Source: Bacillus sp. SORGH_AS_0510
GTDB taxonomy: Bacteria > Bacillota > Bacilli > Bacillales > Cytobacillaceae
Length of the DNA stretch: 64,000 bases
Direction of reading: 5' to 3'
NCBI RefSeq assembly: GCF_030818775.1
Contig: NZ_JAUTAU010000001.1
Location: 4,600,001-4,664,000, forward strand
The notes below the pieces were generated by a model. It was not told the DNA's origin and did not search any database. It saw only the letters and a list, made by a program, of their open reading frames with translations. The translations under genes were made by a program, and so were the position numbers. Each line of letters starts with the position of its first letter. Position 1 is the stretch's first letter. This document shows positions 10,394-18,593 of the stretch, one piece after another.

Positions 10394-11425
10394 TTATACT
10401 TCAGGTTTTGCCTGAACAGAAATACGTTTTTTCGCAACTGCTCTAACCTCTTTAAAACTGACAAAATTCTTGTTATTTTCATCCCATAAGCGGAATCGAA
10501 GTGATTTTAAGCTTGTAGCAAGTGTAATTGTTGGTACGTTCTTTAACGGATCCGTAAGATTATGTGCCTCTTCAAGTTTGTAGTTAGGCACTCTTGGGCT
10601 TAAATGATGCACATGGTGGAAACCAATATTACCTGTCAACCATTGCAAAACTTTTGGAAGCTTGTAAAATGAACTTCCTTCCACTGCTGCTTTTACATAT
10701 TCCCAATCCTTATCTTCTTCGAAATAAGAATCTTCAAACGTGTGCTGTACGTAGAACAACCAAATGCCTGCGGCACCTGAAATCATGAAAATCGAACCCT
10801 GTACCAAAAGAAATGACTGCCAGCCAATTGCCCAGCATAATAGCGCATATAATGCAACGATTAATATATTCGTTAAATAAGTGTTGTTGCGTTCCTTCTT
10901 TTTCGCACCTTTACGATTAAATCTATTTTTTAAAAGGAAAACATAAATCGGACCTAAACCAAACATTACCAATGGATTACGATAAAAACGATACGCTAAT
11001 CGTAGGCTTAGCGGTGCTGCCAAATATTCATCGACTGTAAGTGTCCAAATATCACCTGTACCACGCTTGTCCAGGTTACCACTAGTTGCGTGATGCACAG
11101 AATGCTCATGTCCCCATTGGTCAAACGGGAAGACTGTTAAAACACCCATAATAGTCCCAACAAAACGGTTGGCACGGCGGTTTTTGAAAAAAGAGTGATG
11201 TGTACAGTCATGAAAGATAATGAACATTCGTACCAAAAACCCGGCAGCCAAAATGATTGGCACTAAAGCAAGCCAATAAGAAACAGAAAGACTAATATAC
11301 GCTAGGTACCAAAGAATTACAAACGGAGCGACCGTATTAATGATTTGCCAAATACTTTCTTTTGTCGTTGATTTTTCAAATGGAGCCACTTGTTTTCGTA
11401 AATTTTTTGTATCTTGTAAGGTCAT
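10394..11425 (-). CDS. des: membrane fatty acid desaturase (Des-like)
   Basis: 343 residues of acyl-lipid desaturase type. The three histidine boxes that bind the di-iron centre are HDCTHHSFF, HSVHHATSGN and HHVHHLSP, with hydrophobic pairs of helices around them (IILAAGFLVRMFIIF, LLCWAIGWQSFLLV). In B. subtilis Des introduces a double bond into membrane phospholipid acyl chains after cold shock. I use ATG at 11425 (MTLQDTKN), preceded by AAAGGAAGGG, rather than the longer frame from 11482. Three TGTCAT repeats lie upstream. The neighbours, a DesR remnant and DbpA, fit a cold-response context. Confidence 0.9.
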   Translation of the reverse strand: MTLQDTKNLRKQVAPFEKSTTKESIWQIINTVAPFVILWYLAYISLSVSYWLALVPIILAAGFLVRMFIIFHDCTHHSFFKNRRANRFVGTIMGVLTVFPFDQWGHEHSVHHATSGNLDKRGTGDIWTLTVDEYLAAPLSLRLAYRFYRNPLVMFGLGPIYVFLLKNRFNRKGAKKKERNNTYLTNILIVALYALLCWAIGWQSFLLVQGSIFMISGAAGIWLFYVQHTFEDSYFEEDKDWEYVKAAVEGSSFYKLPKVLQWLTGNIGFHHVHHLSPRVPNYKLEEAHNLTDPLKNVPTITLATSLKSLRFRLWDENNKNFVSFKEVRAVAKKRISVQAKPEV

Positions 11426-11476
11426 TTTTTTGAATTCCCTTCCTTTAATTGTGTTGTTAAAGTAAGTATAGTGGAA

Positions 11477-11530
11477 TGTCATAGAGCTTGTTAGTATCAG
11501 GTGTCATGTACAGACCATGATAAATGTCAT
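11477..11530 (-). promoter_or_regulatory. three TGTCAT repeats upstream of des
   Basis: TGTCAT occurs at 11477-11482, 11502-11507 and 11525-11530, spaced 25 and 23 bp, between about 50 and 105 bp before the des start. No strong -35 is seen on the minus strand here, which would suit an activator-dependent promoter. That a DesR-type regulator binds them is inference. Confidence 0.4.
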
Positions 11531-11593
11531 ATATAAGGTGAAAATGTTGAAAACGGAGCCATTTTTCTGTTCGTATATTTTTATTTTTTCTAG

Positions 11594-11599
11594 TATAAT
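11594..11599 (+). promoter_or_regulatory. probable -10 of dbpA
   Basis: TATAAT at 11594-11599 after an AT-rich stretch; the -35 region (TTCGTA, 18 bp away) is weak. It would leave a leader of about 80 nt before dbpA. Confidence 0.4.
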
Positions 11600-11686
11600 G
11601 AACCAATTCAGCTATCGGTAAATAATTATTTCTTTTCGAGAAATCTTATAGATATGTCGGATAATCCAATAAGAAGAGGTTAGTTC

Positions 11687-13132
11687 ATGAGTGAGAGAAG
11701 TTTTGAGGAATATCATTTAAGTGAAGAAATAAAGAGAGCACTATCTGTTTTAAAATACGAAGAACCGACAGAGGTTCAGGGTAAAGTCATCCCTTTAGCA
11801 TTGAACAATCAAGATCTCGTTGTAAAGTCACAGACTGGTAGTGGCAAAACAGCTTCCTTCGCCATCCCCATTTGTGAAATGATTGATTGGGAAGAAAGAA
11901 AGCCGCAGGCCTTGGTTCTTACTCCAACAAGGGAGCTTGCCGTTCAAGTTCGTGAGGATATCACGAATATAGGAAGATTCAAAAGGATAAAAGCGCTCGC
12001 CGTTTACGGAAAAGAGCCTTTTTCAAAGCAACGAGAAGAATTAAAACAAAAGACTCATGTTGTTGTTGGTACCCCTGGCCGGGTCATGGACCATATTGAC
12101 AGAGAAACCTTAGCTTTAGACGAAATAAAGTATCTGATTATTGATGAAGCAGATGAAATGCTGAACATGGGGTTTATTGATGAGGTAGAGGCTATCATTA
12201 AAGAACTCCCTGTAAACAGAGTAACGATGGTATTTTCCGCTACTTTGCCAAAGGATGTGGAAGCTCTCTGCCACCGGTACATGGAAAATCCAACTAACAT
12301 TGAGATTGAGGCAACAGGTATGACAACGGATACCATTGAGCATCGTGTCTTGGAAGTGAAAGAGGAAGACAAGCTTTCATTACTAAAAGATGTGACCGTC
12401 GTTGAAAATCCGGACAGTTGCATTATTTTTTGTAACACAAAAGAGCATGTCGATACCGTCTATGCTGAATTGGACGGAGCCAATTATTCCTGTGAGAGAC
12501 TCCATGGTGGACTTGAACAGCAGGATCGTTTTGCCGTGATGGATGGGTTTAAAATGGGGAACTTCCGTTATCTAATAGCTACTGATGTTGCGGCACGGGG
12601 TATTGATGTTGATAATGTATCGCTAGTTTTCAATTATGATGTGCCTATGGAAAAAGAAAGCTATGTCCACCGTACGGGTAGAACGGGTCGTGCGGGCAAG
12701 CAAGGAAAAGCATTTACATTTGTGACTCCGTATGAAGAGAAATTCCTTCGTGCCATTGAACGGTATGTTGGTTTTGAGATTCCAAGAATGGACGCTCCTA
12801 CTCAAAGGGAAGTCGCTGGTGGAAAAGAAGCTTTTGAAGAAAAAATCAGCGGTCGCCGTGTGGTTAGAAACAATAAAACTGCTCGAATCAATCAGGGTAT
12901 TATGAAACTTCATTTCAATGGTGGCAAAAAGAAGAAGCTTCGCGCAGTCGATTTCGTTGGGACCATTGCTAAAATCCCTGGCGTGACGGCAGATGATATC
13001 GGCATCATCACAATCCTTGATCAGATGTCTTATGTGGATATTCTTAACGGAAAAGGCTCACTCGTCATCCAGGCGATGGAGAATACACCTGTCAAAGGTA
13101 AGAAGTTGAGAGTGAGTAAGGCGATTAAATAA
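11687..13132 (+). CDS. dbpA: DEAD-box ATP-dependent RNA helicase DbpA (YxiN-like)
   Basis: 481 residues. Helicase motifs in order: SQTGSGKT (I), PTRELA (Ia), [13 protein letters not shown] (II, DEAD), SATLP (III), [11 protein letters not shown] (V) and [10 protein letters not shown] (VI). The C-terminal part after about residue 400 ([35 protein letters not shown]) is the DbpA RNA-binding domain, which in YxiN/DbpA recognises hairpin 92 of 23S rRNA and aids large-subunit assembly. The start is supported by AGAAGAGG upstream. It is divergent from des. Confidence 0.93.
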   Translation: MSERSFEEYHLSEEIKRALSVLKYEEPTEVQGKVIPLALNNQDLVVKSQTGSGKTASFAIPICEMIDWEERKPQALVLTPTRELAVQVREDITNIGRFKRIKALAVYGKEPFSKQREELKQKTHVVVGTPGRVMDHIDRETLALDEIKYLIIDEADEMLNMGFIDEVEAIIKELPVNRVTMVFSATLPKDVEALCHRYMENPTNIEIEATGMTTDTIEHRVLEVKEEDKLSLLKDVTVVENPDSCIIFCNTKEHVDTVYAELDGANYSCERLHGGLEQQDRFAVMDGFKMGNFRYLIATDVAARGIDVDNVSLVFNYDVPMEKESYVHRTGRTGRAGKQGKAFTFVTPYEEKFLRAIERYVGFEIPRMDAPTQREVAGGKEAFEEKISGRRVVRNNKTARINQGIMKLHFNGGKKKKLRAVDFVGTIAKIPGVTADDIGIITILDQMSYVDILNGKGSLVIQAMENTPVKGKKLRVSKAIK

Positions 13133-13144
13133 TGTATTTTTAAA

Positions 13145-13173
13145 AGCGAACAGTGCTGTGTGCACTGTTCGCT
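13145..13173. terminator. bidirectional terminator between dbpA and add
   Basis: A strong 12-bp stem, AGCGAACAGTGC (13145-13156) with GCACTGTTCGCT (13162-13173), lies between two convergent genes. The T-rich tail is clearer on the plus strand (dbpA). Confidence 0.8.
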
Positions 13174-13180
13174 CCTTTAT

Positions 13181-14173
13181 TTACAAGTATTCCTTTAGTT
13201 TTGCCTTGGTTTCTTCGTCCGCAAAGGAAGCCTCCACACTGTCGAGATAAATCTTCTTATAATCCTCTTCACTCATGTTGAACTCATCAAATACAATCGT
13301 ACATTCCTTAGCCATCGTTGTATCAGACACCGTTCTGTTATCAGTATTAACGGTTACCTTGATGCCATCCTTATGAAAATTATAAATAGGATGCTCGCTG
13401 TATTGGTCTACTGCTTTGGTTTGGACATTACTAGTTGGACACATTTCAAGGACTACTTGTTTATCCTTCACCACATCGTAAGCTTCCGCACAATCTTTAA
13501 TAAAGACTCCGTGCCCGATTCTTTCTGCCCCTAGCATCTCAACCGCTTCAAGGACATTTTTCCCCACACCCGTTTCACCCGCATGAATCGTTACTCTATA
13601 TCCATATTCTCTCGCTAAGGCAATTGGCTCAACGAAATCACTACAGAACCCTTCCTCTTCAGACGCGCATAAATCGATGGCCACAACTCCTTTTCCAAGG
13701 AATTGCTTCCCTTTTTCCACCACTTCAAATGCACTTTCAGCTGACATTGTCCGCATGCAGGATAGAATGATATTGCCATGGATATCGAACAATTCTTCAG
13801 CCTCTCTCATTCCATCGATGACACTTTGGATGATTACTTCAACCGTTAATCCCTTAACAGTATGAAGCAATGGAGCAAAACGAACCTCCATGTATTTCAC
13901 ATTTTCCTTTGCAGCATCTTCAAATAATTCAAAGGTAATTCTCTTTAAGTTCTCTTGTGACTGCATAACTAAATTTGGGAGAGCAAAACGCTTCAAGTAT
14001 TCATCTAAAGATTCACAGTCTAACGGCGCAATCAGCTCTTGCTGGATCTCGTCTTTATCCATCGTTGGCAGGCCGATGCCATCTTTCTTAGCTATATCAA
14101 TAATAGTTTCTGGTCTAAGGCTGCCATCTAAGTGGCAGTGTAATTCTATTTTAGGTAAGATAGTAAAATTCAT
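13181..14173 (-). CDS. add: adenosine deaminase
   Basis: 330 residues, cytosolic zinc enzyme converting adenosine to inosine. The N-terminal metal motif is LPKIELHCHLDGSLRPET, followed by VTIHAGETG (metal ligand and catalytic Glu), ERIGHGVF (catalytic His) and VTVNTDNRTVS (metal Asp). ATG at 14173 is chosen because AGGGGG precedes it at good spacing; the open frame continues into the riboswitch region, which is not coding. Expression should be turned on by adenine through the riboswitch upstream, matching a purine-salvage role. Confidence 0.93.
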   Translation of the reverse strand: MNFTILPKIELHCHLDGSLRPETIIDIAKKDGIGLPTMDKDEIQQELIAPLDCESLDEYLKRFALPNLVMQSQENLKRITFELFEDAAKENVKYMEVRFAPLLHTVKGLTVEVIIQSVIDGMREAEELFDIHGNIILSCMRTMSAESAFEVVEKGKQFLGKGVVAIDLCASEEEGFCSDFVEPIALAREYGYRVTIHAGETGVGKNVLEAVEMLGAERIGHGVFIKDCAEAYDVVKDKQVVLEMCPTSNVQTKAVDQYSEHPIYNFHKDGIKVTVNTDNRTVSDTTMAKECTIVFDEFNMSEEDYKKIYLDSVEASFADEETKAKLKEYL

Positions 14174-14202
14174 AAGATGTAACCCCCTGTATATTTTTAG
14201 AG

Positions 14203-14266
14203 TAAAAAAAAATTCCTGACTACGAAGAAAATACACATACATGTACATTCTTCGTAATCAGGAATT
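14203..14266 (-). terminator. riboswitch-controlled intrinsic terminator before add
   Basis: A 19-bp arm (14248-14266, minus strand starting AATTCCTGATTACGAAG) pairs with 14211-14229 and is followed by a run of about 9 T. The upstream arm includes the 3' strand of aptamer P3 and P1, so the terminator and the ligand-bound aptamer exclude each other. Confidence 0.9.
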
Positions 14267-14315
14267 ATTGGTTCCTGGTAGAGACCCCCAAACCATATCT
14301 TTGGAGTTATACGAA
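14251..14315 (-). promoter_or_regulatory. adenine-type purine riboswitch aptamer
   Basis: Read on the minus strand: P1 5' strand TTCGTA, then ATAACTCCAAAGATATGG (P2 with loop L2), TTTGGGG closing P2, GTCTCTACC (J2/3), P3 AGGAA with loop CCAATAA and TTCCT, and P1 3' strand TACGAA. These match the purine riboswitch consensus. The specificity base, first pyrimidine after GA in GATTACGAA (position 14257), is T rather than C, which is the adenine-binding class. It is an ON switch: bound aptamer blocks the overlapping terminator. Confidence 0.92.
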
Positions 14316-14337
14316 CTTTGCTTATTTCATTGAGTCA

Positions 14338-14366
14338 AGATTAATAGAGATTGTTTTGATTGTCAA
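14338..14366 (-). promoter_or_regulatory. SigA promoter of the riboswitch-add transcript
   Basis: TTGACA (14361-14366), 17-bp spacer, TAATCT (14338-14343) on the minus strand. Transcription would start near 14331, about 16 nt before the aptamer. Confidence 0.8.
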
Positions 14367-14380
14367 GACCATTCCTCAAA

Positions 14381-16144
14381 TTACCCAGTGGCCAATTTCC
14401 ATTCTTCAGTGTTTTGTTTAGAATAGAGCTCTTTGTAGTATCCGTTCCGTTTCAATAGACTTTGATGGTTCCCGCTTTCTATAATTCTTCCATTTTTGAC
14501 AACAAAAATCATATCAGCATTGAGGATCGTAGAGAGTCTATGAGCAATCATAATAATCGTCTTATCATTTTCGAATTGGTAAACGGATTCTTGAACCAGT
14601 TTTTCACTTTCATTATCTAGAGCACTAGTGGCTTCGTCTAAAATAATGATGGACGGATTTTTCAAGAAAACACGCGCAAGCGCCACTCTTTGTTTTTGTC
14701 CGCCTGAAAGCTTTACTCCTCTTTCACCAATTTCCGTATCGTAGCCATTTGCCAGTGCCGAAATAAAATCATGGGCAAAGGCCTTCTTGGTAGCCGTATA
14801 GATTTCTTCATCTGTCGCATCCAGCTTTGCCATTTTAATATTATCCTTAATCGACGTGCTGTAGAGAAAGTTATCCTGTGTGACAATCCCCATCTGCTCC
14901 CTCAAACTGGCGATGGAGTAATCCTTGATATTGACTCCATCGATAAGTACTTCCCCTTTGATAGCATCGTACATTCTCAACAGCAGTTGCAGGATGGTAC
15001 TCTTACCACCTCCGCTCTCACCGACAAACGCATACGTTTTTCCTTTTTCAAGCGTCAATGATACGTTGTTAATAATATTATTTTTTCCATCATACGAAAA
15101 AGTGACATTATTTAGCTTAATAGATTGTGTAAACTGGTTTAATGGAACCGGGTTTTCTTTTTCTATGATGGTTGACGGTGTGTGGAAGAAATCAAAGATC
15201 CGTCCTAATGCCACGCTCCCCTCTGTAATGGCCGGGTACGCATTGACTAAAGCTGCCACCGGGCTTCGCATCTTATCAACATAAGAAAAAAAAGCAATTA
15301 GACTACCAACCGTTAAGCTTCCATCGATGACAAAAAGACTCGCCACGATTGCCACTATAAATGGGGTCATATCACTGAGGACATTGACAAGGGCTAACAT
15401 GACTGCGTTTATTTTTGCATGTTGATCTGTCAGTTTATCAAAATGGTGTAAATGCTGATTCAACTCTTCTTTATCGCGTTTTTCTGCGGCAAATAATTTG
15501 GATAGAAAAGCGCCTTGGATTTTTTCAAAAATAAATCCGCTCATGACCGACCGGTACTTCATCATATTACGGGTGGACTGTTTAAACCTTTTTGATAGAA
15601 AGTGCGCTAGAATAAACTGGACACCCACCAATACTACCGATAGGATCGCTAACTTCACATTAAGGGTGAGCATCACCACGATAACAAACAGCAATACGAC
15701 CATTTCAATCCAAACGTTACCGAATACTGCGGTTAAAAAGCCTCTTACTTTTTCAATATCATCAAAAAAACGTGTACCTATTTCACCGCTTTTGTTCTCA
15801 ACAAAATATTTGGCATCCAAGGAATGGACCTTTTGAAAAGCGTCCTTTCGAAGCTGTTTGATGATGTTGTTGTTAGCCTTATGAATGCAAAACTGCCTTA
15901 CATACTCCATGGGTGTCCGAATCAGAAGGAGTATCAGAATCATGCCTGCAGCAATGTACAAAAGCTGCTCTAGCATTTCCGACCGTGACAGGGATTCATT
16001 TTGAAGCAGCTGATCGAAGATATATTTTAAAATCAATGGAACGAACAAGGGAATCAGGAATCGAAACAGGCTCCCAACGAAGCCAATGAGATAATAGCGC
16101 CTCATTTGTTTAACATAGGGTAAAAATAACTTAAATTCTTTCAT
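14381..16144 (-). CDS. ABC half-transporter, permease fused to ATPase (exporter type)
   Basis: 587 residues. The N-terminal membrane domain (about 1-315) has six hydrophobic helices, and the nucleotide-binding domain (about 335-580) has Walker A GESGGGKST, signature LSGGQKQR, Walker B IIILDEATSALD and H-loop IMIAHRLST. This is the layout of homodimeric multidrug or lipid exporters such as BmrA and MsbA; substrate unknown. The transcript should start from the TGCG-repeat promoter at 16255-16309, which it shares in design with the efflux and kinase operons nearby, so a role in envelope defence is inferred. Confidence 0.9.
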   Translation of the reverse strand: MKEFKLFLPYVKQMRRYYLIGFVGSLFRFLIPLFVPLILKYIFDQLLQNESLSRSEMLEQLLYIAAGMILILLLIRTPMEYVRQFCIHKANNNIIKQLRKDAFQKVHSLDAKYFVENKSGEIGTRFFDDIEKVRGFLTAVFGNVWIEMVVLLFVIVVMLTLNVKLAILSVVLVGVQFILAHFLSKRFKQSTRNMMKYRSVMSGFIFEKIQGAFLSKLFAAEKRDKEELNQHLHHFDKLTDQHAKINAVMLALVNVLSDMTPFIVAIVASLFVIDGSLTVGSLIAFFSYVDKMRSPVAALVNAYPAITEGSVALGRIFDFFHTPSTIIEKENPVPLNQFTQSIKLNNVTFSYDGKNNIINNVSLTLEKGKTYAFVGESGGGKSTILQLLLRMYDAIKGEVLIDGVNIKDYSIASLREQMGIVTQDNFLYSTSIKDNIKMAKLDATDEEIYTATKKAFAHDFISALANGYDTEIGERGVKLSGGQKQRVALARVFLKNPSIIILDEATSALDNESEKLVQESVYQFENDKTIIMIAHRLSTILNADMIFVVKNGRIIESGNHQSLLKRNGYYKELYSKQNTEEWKLATG

Positions 16145-16254
16145 GAGATAAAACTCCTTTCATACGCGGACATAGGCATGACTCAAGCCTCGGATGTATG
16201 TGCTATACAACAGTAACCCGCGGTTATCCGATAGTTAACTAGCTTTATGCTTTC

Positions 16255-16309
16255 ATTGTACGGTCAAATACTACCTTACAACCCGCATACTTTTGGTAAC
16301 AGCCCCGCA
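16255..16309 (-). promoter_or_regulatory. TGCG-repeat promoter A (ABC exporter)
   Basis: Minus strand: TGCG (16306-16309), TGCG (16284-16287), exactly 23 bp, then -10 TACAAT (16255-16260). The six bases where a -35 should sit (GGTTGT) are not consensus. Promoters at 21400, 22482 and 25804 have the same geometry. Shared sequence with promoter B includes ACATGCGG, GTTACCA and CCGTACAATG. Confidence 0.7.
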
Positions 16310-16337
16310 TGTTTTTGCAGGGTCCTTCGAAATCTTT

Positions 16338-16364
16338 GCAAAAAAATCCGCCATATGGCGGATT
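16338..16364 (-). terminator. terminator after the flavin monooxygenase gene
   Basis: Stem AATCCGCC (16345-16352) with GGCGGATT (16357-16364) and loop ATAT; on the minus strand it is followed by about 8 T. Confidence 0.85.
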
Positions 16365-16391
16365 TAGTATATATCTCGATTTCACAGGTGG

Positions 16392-17435
16392 TTACATAGG
16401 CTGAATCAACTGTTGATACAAAAATTTAGCATCCTCTCCTACCCCTAAAAGCAAGGCTGAACCTCTGCGGTACTGCCAAGGCAATCCCAGGAAGTACAAT
16501 CCTTCTATTTCCGTTACTCCTCTTTTATGTTGTACTTTATCGTTATGATCTAAAAGATTCGGAATTTCTACCCACGAGTAGTCCACTTTGAAACCAGTTG
16601 CCCAAATAATATTCTGCACGTTAATTGTTGACAGATCCTCAAACTGAATCTCATTTTTCATGATGGATCTTGTTCGGGACTTTAGGATTATCTTTTTGTC
16701 TTTTAATTTCTGTTTTAACTCAAAACCAAATATCGGATCGGGCTGACTTTGAACTTTTTTCCCAATAATGGAATCTCGATTGGCATGCAAAATACCGAGT
16801 ATATCAAACCACCAAAAAATACTCTTACCCGCTATATTCAACGGAAGAAAACGTATCTTATGGCCAACGGATAAATATGTTTCATAATGGTTTGATAGTT
16901 CGACTGCTATTTGAGCGCCAGAATTGCCACCACCTACAACTAAAACAGGGCCATCATTTAGCTGAGCAGGGTTTTTATATTCAGAAGAATGGAGTTGAAC
17001 TACTTGTAGTGGAAGCTCTTGTGCAAATGATGGAATTCTAGGAGTGTGAAAAGGGCCAGTAGCTATGACAACTTTCTTGGTTTTAATGATGGAGTCTGAT
17101 GTTGCTATGATAAATGTATCGTTTTGTTTGTTGACTTTTTGGACATCGCACGAAAATTCTATAGGTAAATCAAAAGTTTTAGCATAATGTTCTAAGTAAT
17201 CGGCAATTTCATCTTTGGTTGGAAACCCTGATGGATCGCCCTTTAAAGTCAATCCAGGCAGCGCACTGTATGACCTTGGTGTAAATAAGACAAGTGAGTT
17301 ATACCGATTCCGCCAGACATCACCGGCGCTGTTATTGCTATCTACTATTTTAAAAGATAAAGAGGATTGCTTGAGGAAATAGCCCATGGATAAACCTGCC
17401 TGCCCTGCACCGACCACAACCACATCGTAAATCAT
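16392..17435 (-). CDS. FAD/NAD(P)-binding monooxygenase-like oxidoreductase
   Basis: 347 residues. The N-terminal FAD-binding motif is VVVVGAGQAGLSMGY, and a second glycine-rich NAD(P) motif is VLVVGGGNSGAQIAVEL near residue 165. IWATGFKVDYSW near 283 is the ATG motif of flavin-containing monooxygenases. It belongs to the FMO/CzcO-like group; the substrate cannot be assigned, and a metal-resistance role implied by the CzcO name is not supported here. ATG at 17435 has AAGGAGTG upstream; a GTG at 17444 overlaps that site and is unlikely. Transcribed alone, with its own terminator. Confidence 0.85.
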   Translation of the reverse strand: MIYDVVVVGAGQAGLSMGYFLKQSSLSFKIVDSNNSAGDVWRNRYNSLVLFTPRSYSALPGLTLKGDPSGFPTKDEIADYLEHYAKTFDLPIEFSCDVQKVNKQNDTFIIATSDSIIKTKKVVIATGPFHTPRIPSFAQELPLQVVQLHSSEYKNPAQLNDGPVLVVGGGNSGAQIAVELSNHYETYLSVGHKIRFLPLNIAGKSIFWWFDILGILHANRDSIIGKKVQSQPDPIFGFELKQKLKDKKIILKSRTRSIMKNEIQFEDLSTINVQNIIWATGFKVDYSWVEIPNLLDHNDKVQHKRGVTEIEGLYFLGLPWQYRRGSALLLGVGEDAKFLYQQLIQPM

Positions 17436-17508
17436 ATATATCACTCCTTTTTGAGCACGTTCGGATACCGTTATTTATACTATTATACTATTTTTTCCAA
17501 ATTATAAA

Positions 17509-17534
17509 AAACTACTGGACGTTCCCAGTAGTTT
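17509..17534 (-). terminator. terminator ending the efflux operon region
   Basis: AAACTACTGG (17509-17518) and CCAGTAGTTT (17525-17534) form a 10-bp stem followed on the minus strand by TTTTTTATAATTT. It lies after the PfpI remnant, so it probably ends the operon that begins at 21323. Confidence 0.8.
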
Positions 17535-17540
17535 CACTGC

Positions 17541-17655
17541 TTAAATCGGATTCATTACGTATGGATAAACCAAGGTAGCAGCGGTTGTTCTTGCAGCGCC
17601 TTCTCCCATTAGCCCCCCTACGAGATGGAGCGACATATCGATTCCTGCTGATTGG
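17541..17655 (-). pseudogene. C-terminal remnant of a DJ-1/PfpI-family gene
   Basis: The minus-strand frame reads QSAGIDMSLHLVGGLMG and then EGAARTTAATLVYPYVMNPI before TAA at 17541. SAGIDMSLHLV followed by GEGAARTTA is typical of the last part of DJ-1/PfpI glutamine-amidotransferase-like proteins, which are about 190 residues. Only about 38 residues are left, starting just after the stop of the next gene, with no ribosome site. I take it as a decayed gene; a 31-residue small protein from ATG at 17636 is the less likely alternative. Confidence 0.6.
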
Positions 17656-17661
17656 CTATGC

Positions 17662-18525
17662 TTATTCTTTTATCTCTATTACAAACGGGAACGCTCTTAC
17701 TGTTCCATTTTGTTTAAACTCCGCCCAAATCTTGTAGATACCAGGCTTTTCAAAGGTTGTTTCAAAGATGGGCTCCTTCTCATTTGACGGATGAACATGA
17801 AGAAACTCTTTACCGTATTCATCAAGAATCACAACATGACCCATTGCCCCTAAATAGGGAGTCAAATTCGTTTGGTCTAAGTCGAAGGATAGTGTTACAG
17901 GTTCTCCGACCTTAAATGTACTGACCTCTAATGTGACCGTTTCTCCATCTACCTTTTTGCTAAAGGTTGTGTCTGGGATCAGCTCATGCCCGTGTGTTGA
18001 AGCGCTTGGATTACCCACGATAAAGGAAACAGGCTCTACTTTATATGCGAAATTCTTCGGTTTTATATCAATAAAGGCTTTATAAAACCCTTCTGGAAGA
18101 TTGTTTTCAATCGTGAACTCACCTTTGCCAGTTCTCTCTGGGTGCACGTGGTAATACTTCTGCAGCTGTTCATCGACGATAATGAGATGCAACTCCTTCT
18201 CATGATTGATTTCCAGCTCGTCTACCGGATTTCCCGCTTTGTCCTTTAAGAAAATACTAATTGTCTTTTGATCATTTAGTACAAATGCATTGATCTCACT
18301 ACCCTCATGGTTCGTTTCAGAAGAGGCTCCATGAGCATGGCCGCCGCTGTCACCACTTTCTCCCGTTTCATTGTGAGCTTCCTCATCCATTTTCATAGCT
18401 TGCTTTCCGTGCTCCTCAGTCTGAGCCGCCGTATTTTTATCCTCAGCAAACCATTTATCATATGCCTCAAATCCAAGGATCACGACCGTCACATAGAGAA
18501 TCCCTGCTAATGCCCACTTAATCAT
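17662..18525 (-). CDS. membrane-anchored extracellular protein with His-rich segment, function unknown
   Basis: 287 residues. One N-terminal membrane helix (ALAGILYVTVVILGFEAY, about 3-22) is followed by an acidic, His-containing linker (HGKQAMKMDEEAHNET, SGGHAHG) and two beta-rich domains, each with a conserved YHVHPE or LHVHPSNE motif. Histidine clusters suggest metal, perhaps copper, binding; this is inference. I chose ATG at 18525 with AGGAG 8 bp upstream; a GTG at 18534 abuts that site. It follows the efflux permease gene across a palindrome and is probably part of that operon. Confidence 0.7.
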   Translation of the reverse strand: MIKWALAGILYVTVVILGFEAYDKWFAEDKNTAAQTEEHGKQAMKMDEEAHNETGESGDSGGHAHGASSETNHEGSEINAFVLNDQKTISIFLKDKAGNPVDELEINHEKELHLIIVDEQLQKYYHVHPERTGKGEFTIENNLPEGFYKAFIDIKPKNFAYKVEPVSFIVGNPSASTHGHELIPDTTFSKKVDGETVTLEVSTFKVGEPVTLSFDLDQTNLTPYLGAMGHVVILDEYGKEFLHVHPSNEKEPIFETTFEKPGIYKIWAEFKQNGTVRAFPFVIEIKE

Positions 18526-18542
18526 GCCATCCACTCCTATTT

Positions 18543-18590
18543 TTGGGGACAGTCCCCCGCTGCTTTAAAGCAGTGGGGGACTGTCCCCAA
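18543..18590. repeat. 48-bp palindrome (GGGGACAGTCCCCC type)
   Basis: Arms TTGGGGACAGTCCCCC and GGGGGACTGTCCCCAA around a short internal stem (GCTGC/GCAG). It lies between the permease gene and the His-rich protein gene. It may reduce read-through or stabilise mRNA, and its design resembles dispersed REP-like palindromes. Confidence 0.8.
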
Positions 18591-18593
18591 TTT

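Noticed and set aside
12055..12438. A 127-residue antisense frame in dbpA
   Set aside because: It is a shadow frame of a well-supported helicase gene and has no recognisable features.
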